Of a stretch of 19,818 nt of DNA, positions 13,135 through 19,818 are shown piece after piece (position 1 is the stretch's first letter; every line of letters starts with the position of its first letter). The stretch spans positions 1-19,818 of the forward strand of contig JBEKCP010000034.1 in assembly GCA_050014815.1 (NCBI GenBank), given 5' to 3'. Under the pieces are notes generated by a model. That model saw only the letters and a program-made list of their open reading frames with translations, did not search any database and was not told where the DNA came from. The position numbers and the translations under genes are program-made. The DNA comes from JBEKCP01 sp050014815. Its GTDB lineage: Bacteria; Planctomycetota; Planctomycetia; Pirellulales; Thermoguttaceae.

Positions 13135-16014
13135 ATGCGACGATTCGTTTATGCGACATTGGCGATCGGATGGATTTCTGCCGTCGTGGCGGCAGAGGCC
13201 CCGCCCCCGGCCGGCTCGATCCAATATCGGCCGATGCAGTACGGCGAGGGCGAGTGGCACGGCTCGACGTATTGGACCGCCGGCGGCTGGGCACGCGTGG
13301 GCAAGGACTGGCAGCATCCGGGCGACAACGGTTTCGTCATCCGGCGGTTCACGCTGCCCGAAGACGGCACGGTCACGATAAGCGGCCGGGTGGCCAAGGG
13401 CGATACCGGCGGCGGCGACGGCGTCGAGGTCGAGATCCGGCTCGACGACAAGGCCGTCTGGAGCGATCGGATCGAAGCCCGCGACGCCAAGGGGCGCGAT
13501 CTCGACCTCCGGCTCGATATCCGCAAGGGCCAATCGCTACGGTTTGCGGTCGCTGCGGGGCCGACGATCTCATACGACACGACCGCCTGGGATCCCGTCG
13601 TGACCTACGCCAACGGCGCGCGGCACCAGGCATCGGCCGGCTTTTCCAACGAGCAAGGCAAGAACGGCTGGTGGTATGAAAGCGACGGCAAGAAGACCGC
13701 CGTTCTGGCGGATTTGCGGCCGCAAAGGCAGCCGAAGACGCCGCCGGCCAAGGGCCAGCCGAAGCCTGCGCCCGTGCTCGTGCCGGACATGCACGGCCTT
13801 GACCTGCCGGCGATGGTCGAGATCGAGTGGCTGTTGGACGATGGCCTTTCCGCGGAACCGCGCAACTTCGGACCGGCGGTCGCAACGCATATGACGAAAG
13901 CGACGCAACTCTTGGCAGACCTGCAAGCGGCGTTTCCGGCCGGCGCCTTGGATGCCGAAAAGACGGAACTGGGCCGGCTTGCCGACAAGGCCGCCCAGGC
14001 GAACGGGAACGATCGCGAGTTGTACCTGCAGGTTCGTTGGCTGAAGCGGAAGATCGCGCTGAAGAACCCGCTGCTGAAGTTCGAGCGGCTGTTGTTCACC
14101 AAGCGAGTTCCCACGTCGTACAGCCACCTCGTGATGCAATGCTTCGGCTGGCGTGCCCGGCCGGGCGGCGGACTGTTCATTCTCGAAGAACCGGGCCGCT
14201 CGGTGAAGGTCCGCGACATCCTCGCCGGTAAGCTCTCGACGGGCAATGTCTTTGAGCCGAGCTTGTCCTACGACGGCAAGCGGATCGTTTTCGCTTACGT
14301 CGAACTCCGGGACTTTCGGATGCGGCCGGAGGACAATCGCCCCGGTGGCGAAGACCGCGGTTACTACCACGTCTATACGGTCAACGTGGACGGCTCGGAC
14401 CTGCGGCAGGTCACCAGCGGCCCGTACGACGACCTGATGCCTACGTGGCTGCCCGACGGCGGGATCGCGTTCTCCTCGACGCGCCGCAAGGGCTACGCGC
14501 GCTGTTTCGGCGGGCAATTCGGCAATCGCTGGCACGTGTATACGCTGCATCGCGTCGAGGCCGACGGCGGCAGACTGCGGCAGCTCTCGTTTCACGACAC
14601 AAACGAGTGGTTCCCGTCGGTGACCAACGCCGGTCAGATCGTTTACGCGCGCTGGGACTACATCGACCGCGATGCCGTGACGCACCAGAACCTCTGGCTT
14701 ACGCGGCCCGACGGCACCAACCCCGTCGCCCTGTGGGGCAATGCAACGCCCAAGCCGCACTGCTCCTTCCAGGCCAAGGCCGTTCCGGGGAGCAACAAGC
14801 TGCTGTTCGTCGCGTCGGCCCACCACAGCGCGACGGGCGGCTCGCTGGTGCTGTTGGATCCGGCCGTCGATAACAACTCGGCGGCGGCAATCCGGCGGCT
14901 GACCCCGACGATCGCGTTTCCCGAGGCCGAGGGGCGCAGCGCCCCGGCGTACTACGCCTCGCCCTGGCCGCTCTCCGAGAAATACTTTCTCGTGGCCTAC
15001 AGTCCCTTGCCGTTGGTGTACGAGGCGGGCGCGGCGCGGGAGAAGGCGTTGGGGCTGTATCTCTTCGACGCGCAGGGCAACCGCGAGTTGATCTATCGGG
15101 ACCCGGACATCGGCTGCGAGGACCCCATTCCGCTTGTGGCGCGGCAGTCGCCGCCGATTTTGCCCACTACGCTGCCCGCCGACGCGCCGCCGGTGGGAGC
15201 GATGCTGCTCAGCGACGTCTATCGCGGGCTGGGCGACGTGCCGCGCGAGCGGATCCGCCAACTGCGGATCGTGCAGATACTCCCCAAGCTCACGCCGACG
15301 GCCAACAATCCGCCAATCGGCGTTGCCGGCGAGGAGAACGCCCGAGCGGTCCTCGGCACGGTGCCGGTCGAGGCCGACGGTTCGGCCCACTTCGAGGTGC
15401 CGGCCGGCAAGCCGATTCTCTTCCAGGCCCTCGACGCCGACGGCTTCGCCTATCAGACGATGCGGACGATCACCTACGTGCAGCCGGGCGAACGGGTCTC
15501 GTGCTCAGGCTGCCACGAGAGCCGCATGACCGCCGTGCCGAACAAGGATGCGATCGCCGCGCGGCGCTCGCCTTCAAAGATCGATCCTGGGCCGCTGGGC
15601 GGCGCGCCATTTTCCTACGTGCGGTTCGTCCAGCCGGTACTCGATAAGCACTGCGTCCGTTGCCACGGCCGCGAAAGAACGGACGGAAACGTCGACCTGA
15701 CCGGCCAGCCGGCGGCCAAAGGCCCTTTTACTCGCTCGTACGTCGCCCTAACGCAGAAGCCGGCGATGGTTCCCCGTTACGGGGCGCGCAACCAGATTCA
15801 GACCACGTCTCCCGGCGGTGTCCAAGGGGCCTTGGGCAGCGGCCTGATGCGCCTGTTGCGCGCGGAACATGAAGGGGTCAAGCTCAGCGACGCGGAACTG
15901 CGCACCCTGGCAGCCTGGATCGACCTGAATGCGGTGTTCTTCGGCTCCTATGACCGTCGTGAAAACGAGTGCGAGCTTCGCGGCGAGCCGCTCCCCATGC
16001 CGCCGATTCAGTGA
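13135..16014 (+). CDS. HzsA-like diheme beta-propeller protein with lectin-like beta-sandwich N-terminus
   Basis: The 959-aa secreted protein starts at ATG 13135 with GGAGAG 8 nt upstream and a signal peptide ending near VVAAEA. Residues about 25-180 form a beta-sandwich typical of secreted planctomycete glycan proteins: GFVIRRFTLPEDGTVTISGR, GGGDGVEVEIRLDDKAVWSD, LDIRKGQSLRFAVAAG and YDTTAWDPVVTY. A helical segment (about 215-295) leads to KNPLLKFERLLFTKRVPTSY and PGGGLFILEEPG, then PD40-type blades (DLRQVTSGPYDDLMPTWLPD; TNEWFPSVTNAGQIVYARWD). The conserved cysteine is at 457 (YARC). Haem motifs are CSGCH (790-794) and CVRCH (840-844), and LRTLAAWIDLNAVFFGSYD closes the domain. This is the best template for judging the broken copy at 3198, which shares its blades but lacks the N-terminal sandwich. 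Family membership is confident; the reaction is unknown. Confidence 0.85.
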   Translation: MRRFVYATLAIGWISAVVAAEAPPPAGSIQYRPMQYGEGEWHGSTYWTAGGWARVGKDWQHPGDNGFVIRRFTLPEDGTVTISGRVAKGDTGGGDGVEVEIRLDDKAVWSDRIEARDAKGRDLDLRLDIRKGQSLRFAVAAGPTISYDTTAWDPVVTYANGARHQASAGFSNEQGKNGWWYESDGKKTAVLADLRPQRQPKTPPAKGQPKPAPVLVPDMHGLDLPAMVEIEWLLDDGLSAEPRNFGPAVATHMTKATQLLADLQAAFPAGALDAEKTELGRLADKAAQANGNDRELYLQVRWLKRKIALKNPLLKFERLLFTKRVPTSYSHLVMQCFGWRARPGGGLFILEEPGRSVKVRDILAGKLSTGNVFEPSLSYDGKRIVFAYVELRDFRMRPEDNRPGGEDRGYYHVYTVNVDGSDLRQVTSGPYDDLMPTWLPDGGIAFSSTRRKGYARCFGGQFGNRWHVYTLHRVEADGGRLRQLSFHDTNEWFPSVTNAGQIVYARWDYIDRDAVTHQNLWLTRPDGTNPVALWGNATPKPHCSFQAKAVPGSNKLLFVASAHHSATGGSLVLLDPAVDNNSAAAIRRLTPTIAFPEAEGRSAPAYYASPWPLSEKYFLVAYSPLPLVYEAGAAREKALGLYLFDAQGNRELIYRDPDIGCEDPIPLVARQSPPILPTTLPADAPPVGAMLLSDVYRGLGDVPRERIRQLRIVQILPKLTPTANNPPIGVAGEENARAVLGTVPVEADGSAHFEVPAGKPILFQALDADGFAYQTMRTITYVQPGERVSCSGCHESRMTAVPNKDAIAARRSPSKIDPGPLGGAPFSYVRFVQPVLDKHCVRCHGRERTDGNVDLTGQPAAKGPFTRSYVALTQKPAMVPRYGARNQIQTTSPGGVQGALGSGLMRLLRAEHEGVKLSDAELRTLAAWIDLNAVFFGSYDRRENECELRGEPLPMPPIQ

Positions 16015-16122
16015 GCGATTCCATGTCACAGGACAAGGTGGACCAACGACTGAAGAGGCAGTCAATGCTTTACGTGCATATATCTTGCTTGACGCTCGGC
16101 AAGGTCATTTGCCTTGGTGAGT

Positions 16123-16134
16123 GAGAGAGGAGAA
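16123..16134 (+). promoter_or_regulatory. Strong ribosome binding site that decides the next start
   Basis: The purine run GAGAGAGGAGAA contains GGAG 6 nt before the ATG at 16139. It favours that ATG over the in-frame GTG at 16121, which overlaps the site itself and would add six charged residues before the signal peptide. Confidence 0.7.
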
Positions 16135-16138
16135 ACCG

Positions 16139-19100
16139 ATGAGATTCTTCCTGTGGAGTGCGACGGTGCTGGCCCTGCAATCGATGATCTCGCCGGCTGC
16201 AGCCGATGAGGCCGCGCACCCCTTCATGCTGTGGACCAAAGACGAAGCGGCCCGGGTCCGCAAGCTGGTCGAGACTGAGCCCTGGGCCAAGGCGGCCTAC
16301 GAGCGCGAGACCTCCAATCTCGTCCGTTACGGCGTCATGGGAGACCGCGCGGCGGGCGCAGCGGAGAAGGCCCTGCTGCTGAAAGACCTCGCGGCCGGCA
16401 AAGCGGCCACGCGCGGCAACGCCTACCGCTACGACGTGCTTCACGACCTACTCAGCCCGGAGGAAAGGACCAGGATCCGGCAATCCTTCGTCGAGCGCGT
16501 CGAGCAGGCCATGGAGTCGATGGCCGAGCGGCGATTCACTCGGTGGAACTGGCTCCCGAACCTGGGCTACGCCTGGTACTCTGATCTGCACGCCGTGGCC
16601 GCGGCCACGGGCGACAGGCAACTGGTCCGCAAGATGTTCCACGCCCCCAACGCCTTCAAGTGGTACCTGGACGAGTACCTCTCCGACCTCGGTTTCTACA
16701 ACGAAGAGTTCTCCAAGATGTTCAACACGCCGCAGGGCCTGGTGGCCTGGTGTTGGGCCTTGGAACGACTCGGCATGGACGAACTCGGCTGGGGCTACAC
16801 GGGCCGGCAAGGAGCCACCGTCCGCGGGCACATCGACAGCATCTTGCGAATCGGCATGCCTCGGGTGGACCTGGGCACCGACCGGTACTTCTATCCGCGG
16901 CTGACGATCGGCGACACCCGCGGCGGCGGATACCCGGCCCTGGGCTTCCAGCACCCGATCGTCGGGCTGCCAAACGTCGGCGGCCCGGCGCGCTTCGATT
17001 GGTATCGCGACCTGTTGGAATACGCCCATGCCAAGTGGCCCAAGGCCGGCTACGGTTACTTCCTGGCCCAGATGCGCGCGCCGGGCGAGAAGGTCTATGC
17101 CATGCCCTTGCGGTTCGGAGTTCCGCCAATTGACCCGGCGGGTGTCAAGCCGCCGTCGGCGCCCTCCGGCGTGTATCCCGGCCGGGGGCTGATCGTGCTA
17201 CGGGCCGAAGAAGGCCCCGAGTATTGGGAGTCGCCCGCCCCGGCGGTCGGACTGCGCCTCGCTACGCCCTACGGCCATTTCGTCCACGACAGCTTCTGCC
17301 TGACCGGTTTCTATGCCTTCAACCGCCCTCTTATGGTCAACCATGCGCACGCCACGAACTACACGGGCGTGGACCCGTGCTATTCCAATAGCGCGCGGAG
17401 CCATTCGATTGTCATCGTGGACCGCGCGGAGCCGAAGACACTCGCGGACCCGAACGCGGTGGCGATCCGCCACGAATTCACTCCGCGCGTGAAGTTCGTG
17501 GCCGCGCGGGCCAAAGGCATTTTCGAGGGTGTCGATCAAACGCGGGTCCTGATGCTCACGCGGGAATACCTGCTGGACGTTTCGCGACTGGCCAGCGATC
17601 ATCCGCGCGACTACCTGTGGCAGATTCACGCGATCGGGCATGCCTCGCCCGACTCGCCTTCGTCGTGGACCGATTCGGCCGACCTGATGGCGTCGCTCCC
17701 CGACTTGGGATTCGAGCAGTCGTGTGCCACCGACAAGACCTGGGCCGTCACCATGGTGCAAAGCAGTGGCGGGGCGAACCGTCAATACACACCCCTGGGC
17801 CCGCGATGGTTCGAGGACCGCATCGGCGTGCGGACGATCGTGCTCGGCGAGCCGGGCACCCGGGCCTACGTCGCGTGGGCCCCGGTGGTCAGCGACACGA
17901 GCGGCCAGTGGCGGGGCCGAAGCCGGTTCGCTTTCGGCGAAGACGAGCCCGCCGGAGCGGCGATCGTCGCCAATCGGAAGGCGGCCGTGACGACGTTCAT
18001 CGCCGTCCACGAGCCGCTGAAGACCATTCATCGCATCCGGTCCGTGCGGAAGATCGCCAACAGCCAATGCCTCGTGGGCGTGGCGGTCCAGGGCGACAAC
18101 TTCACCGATTACCTGTTCGTCCACATGGGCACCAACGCCGGCGCCACGTTGGCCGGACACACGGCGACCGAGTCGTATCTCCTGACCAACTATGCATACG
18201 TACGAGCGACCAACGACCGTGTAGACATCGAGGGGGAGTTGAAGGGTATGATTGTCCCCGTCGTTGGAAAACCGCGGCTGTTCGTGCGGGGCCAGGAAAC
18301 GCCCGCAACCATCGCAAACGGCCGTTTGACGTTCGGCGAAGGCGTACCGGACTCGAAGGCCGGTGCGACTGGGACGGCCGCGGAAAACGAAATGCCCGCG
18401 CCAGCGCTGGCCGCCCGCTGGCAGCCGCCGACGGGCCTGTGCCTGCCGACCGGCGGCAAGGGCACGACGACCCTGAAGCTGCGGAACAACACTCTCTCGC
18501 CCATCACGGCCCACGTCGCCCTGGTCGCGCCCAAGGGCACGGTCGTTTCCCCGGACGTCGTTTCCCTGCAAGATTTTGCCCCAGGCGCCGAGCGCGACGT
18601 GCCGGTCACGATCGACGCAGCCAAGGCCCCAGCCAATGTGCTCGCCGAGATATTCTTGCGGGCCGTCTCGGGCAAGGACTTCGACGTGCCCCGTGCCGCT
18701 CTCAAAGTCGCCCATGGCGTAGCGCATGAGCGGGCCCAGGTGGCCAGCGAATTCCACGAGACCATCTATTCGCCCCGCTACATCGCGAAGTTCTGGTACA
18801 TGGACAGCGGCGCGGCCACCGAGTTGCTCGACCCGTTGGGATACCGCCGCAACGACAGTTCCGCGGCGAGCTACCCCAGATTTGTCCGCACGGTCGCCGA
18901 GGGGAACCGATTGCATCTTTCACCTGCCAAGGTGCCCAAGTTCGCCTACTTCATCCCGATTCTCAATGAGGCGGGGGCTGGCACGCCACGGTATCTCTAC
19001 GAGGGTGGCAGGCACGCCCACGGCACTCAGAGCGGCTTGGAGCACCGATTCACCGAGGACTGGATCCTGGTCCGGGACCGGACGGCCAAGCCCGGCGAGG

Positions 19101-19549
19101 AGGTCGCCTTCGACTGGCTGGGCGGCGGGGGCGGGATCAATGGTCTGGAACGGACGGTCGCCGGCCGCGACCCCGCCGTTGCCGCCGACAAAATGCCAGG
19201 CAAACTGATCGTCTTCGACGAGGTTGGAAAGCCCACGGCTTCTCCGCTCGTGGCCGGGAAAGGAATGTCCGCATGGCCCAAAGACACTAAAGGCGTAGCT
19301 GCCGTGTTTTTCCGTCCTGACGGTTATGAGCACGGGTCGGCGATGTTCTACCCTCCGGGCTCGCGCCTGAAGGACAATTACGTGTACCAGCCCGCCGAGC
19401 GACCGATGGGTTTCACGTTCTGCACCGAAGCGGAACTGCCCCAGTTGGCGAAGAAGTGGCTGGAGAACATGCCCACGGGCGAGGTCGCACGGCAGGACGC
19501 GGCCCGCTACAACGGCGCCTTCATGGCCCAGCCCGTGAAAGCGGAGTAA
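16139..19549 (+). CDS. Large heparinase II/III-like polysaccharide lyase with C-terminal extensions
   Basis: The 1136-aa secreted protein has signal peptide MRFFLWSATVLALQSMISPA, cleaved near AAADE. HPFMLWTKDEAARVRKLVET opens the alpha-toroid (about 27-330: NWLPNLGYAWYSDLHAVAAA, YNEEFSKMFNTPQGLVAWCW). From about 344 a heparinase II/III-type beta-sandwich follows: VYPGRGLIVLRAEEGPEYWE, TPYGHFVHDSFCLTGFYAFN, NHAHATNYTGVD, SNSARSHSIVIVDR (about 415) and REYLLDVSRLASDHPRDYLW. In lyases of this type the Arg/Ser-His strand and neighbouring Tyr/His residues shape the active site. Residues about 757-860 resemble an NEW3-type Ig-like domain (GKGTTTLKLRNNTLSPITAH; PGAERDVPVTIDAA). A further domain of about 270 residues (YSPRYIAKFWYMDSG...) completes the chain and is unrecognised. 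Unlike the two copies at the start of the window, this one is intact. Substrate is probably an acidic, possibly sulfated glycan (inference). Confidence 0.8.
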   Translation: MRFFLWSATVLALQSMISPAAADEAAHPFMLWTKDEAARVRKLVETEPWAKAAYERETSNLVRYGVMGDRAAGAAEKALLLKDLAAGKAATRGNAYRYDVLHDLLSPEERTRIRQSFVERVEQAMESMAERRFTRWNWLPNLGYAWYSDLHAVAAATGDRQLVRKMFHAPNAFKWYLDEYLSDLGFYNEEFSKMFNTPQGLVAWCWALERLGMDELGWGYTGRQGATVRGHIDSILRIGMPRVDLGTDRYFYPRLTIGDTRGGGYPALGFQHPIVGLPNVGGPARFDWYRDLLEYAHAKWPKAGYGYFLAQMRAPGEKVYAMPLRFGVPPIDPAGVKPPSAPSGVYPGRGLIVLRAEEGPEYWESPAPAVGLRLATPYGHFVHDSFCLTGFYAFNRPLMVNHAHATNYTGVDPCYSNSARSHSIVIVDRAEPKTLADPNAVAIRHEFTPRVKFVAARAKGIFEGVDQTRVLMLTREYLLDVSRLASDHPRDYLWQIHAIGHASPDSPSSWTDSADLMASLPDLGFEQSCATDKTWAVTMVQSSGGANRQYTPLGPRWFEDRIGVRTIVLGEPGTRAYVAWAPVVSDTSGQWRGRSRFAFGEDEPAGAAIVANRKAAVTTFIAVHEPLKTIHRIRSVRKIANSQCLVGVAVQGDNFTDYLFVHMGTNAGATLAGHTATESYLLTNYAYVRATNDRVDIEGELKGMIVPVVGKPRLFVRGQETPATIANGRLTFGEGVPDSKAGATGTAAENEMPAPALAARWQPPTGLCLPTGGKGTTTLKLRNNTLSPITAHVALVAPKGTVVSPDVVSLQDFAPGAERDVPVTIDAAKAPANVLAEIFLRAVSGKDFDVPRAALKVAHGVAHERAQVASEFHETIYSPRYIAKFWYMDSGAATELLDPLGYRRNDSSAASYPRFVRTVAEGNRLHLSPAKVPKFAYFIPILNEAGAGTPRYLYEGGRHAHGTQSGLEHRFTEDWILVRDRTAKPGEEVAFDWLGGGGGINGLERTVAGRDPAVAADKMPGKLIVFDEVGKPTASPLVAGKGMSAWPKDTKGVAAVFFRPDGYEHGSAMFYPPGSRLKDNYVYQPAERPMGFTFCTEAELPQLAKKWLENMPTGEVARQDAARYNGAFMAQPVKAE

Positions 19550-19818
19550 TCGAGAACGGAAGGATCGTAAAGGCTCAATTTGAAAGAAGTGGAAGGTGGC
19601 CAACACGGGCGAGACGTATCAGGAGTGGTACGACCAGAAGCTCAAGGCAGCGGGTATGGGGGGCGAAGGAACCTCACCCGGTGAAGCGGCACTCGCACCC
19701 GGTTGAACGCACATCGTGTTTCGGTTGGACCGACGCCGCACACGCCACGCCGAGAAAACTTGCGAATTTGTTTATCGAACGATTTCCAGGAACAGCCGGG
19801 GCAGGCTGGGGATCGGAG
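19550..19818 (+). other. Trailing region with an apparent orphan C-terminal tail
   Basis: A coding-like frame opens after the TGA at 19581 and reads KKWKVANTGETYQEWYDQKL, ending at TGA 19704-19706. A GTG at 19596 has a weak purine run before it, but the segment looks more like the natural end of a longer protein than a 36-aa gene. It is not in frame with the preceding lyase. From 19707 to the window end I see no gene, RNA or clear terminator. Confidence 0.35.

Noticed and set aside
3198..16014. True hydrazine synthase (anammox) locus
   Set aside because: There is no gamma-type diheme peroxidase-like subunit, no hydrazine dehydrogenase-like multihaem protein, and the tyrosine haem ligand is missing. 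The context is glycan-related.
16023..16124. Small 33-codon ORF between the last diheme gene and the large lyase
   Set aside because: It lacks a good ribosome site and any motif, overlaps the GTG/ribosome-site region of the next gene, and looks like chance.
16121..16141. GTG at 16121 as start of the large lyase
   Set aside because: It coincides with the ribosome binding site of the ATG at 16139 and would put charged residues before the signal peptide.

Overview
The window is GC-rich and every credible gene lies on the + strand. Most products carry an N-terminal signal peptide, so the encoded functions are largely periplasmic or extracellular. Repeated diheme beta-propeller proteins of the 'hydrazine synthase alpha-like' (HzsA-like) type, heparinase II/III-like toroid proteins, jelly-roll or discoidin-like N-terminal domains and many short palindromic intergenic repeats point to a planctomycete or close PVC-group relative, probably from environmental or metagenomic DNA. 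That assignment is inference; no ribosomal or other marker gene is present.

Layout. 1-424: no convincing gene. 425-3201: two paralogous heparinase II/III-like genes that share an N-terminal domain and the HPRL-FRKSDLP toroid entry motif. Both stop early, the first inside the alpha-toroid and the second about 20 residues into the beta-sandwich, and each ends in a 4-base ATGA overlap with the next gene. 3198-5133: a broken HzsA-like diheme gene, less GC-rich than its neighbours, missing about 430 nt internally and carrying a further frameshift; its last frame runs without a stop into a secreted beta-propeller gene (5134-6090). 6515-16014: three intact HzsA-like genes (945, 1023 and 959 aa), each with two CxxCH haem motifs 50-51 residues apart at the C-terminus but each with a different N-terminal beta-sandwich. 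16139-19549: a 1136-aa heparinase II/III-like protein with long C-terminal extensions. 19550-19818: one short apparent gene tail.

Between the genes lie two REPIN-like inverted repeats (495-553 and 9437-9513) and two copies, about 90% identical over about 180 bp, of a leader plus signal-peptide-coding 'gene head' (6211-6390 and 12620-12799). Neither head is followed by the rest of its gene. After the second comes what looks like the out-of-frame 3' end of a protein gene, as if almost the whole middle had been removed. With the truncated genes 1-3, this gives a recurring pattern of missing gene interiors. It is either real decay in a repeat-rich, duplicating locus or collapse of repeats during assembly, and it must be resolved before the broken genes are interpreted.

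Working model (inference): a secreted polysaccharide-directed module in which heparinase-like lyases act on acidic glycans beside diheme propeller proteins that carry different carbohydrate-binding-like front ends. No hydrazine-cycle partner is visible, so the HzsA-like label describes the fold and not the reaction.
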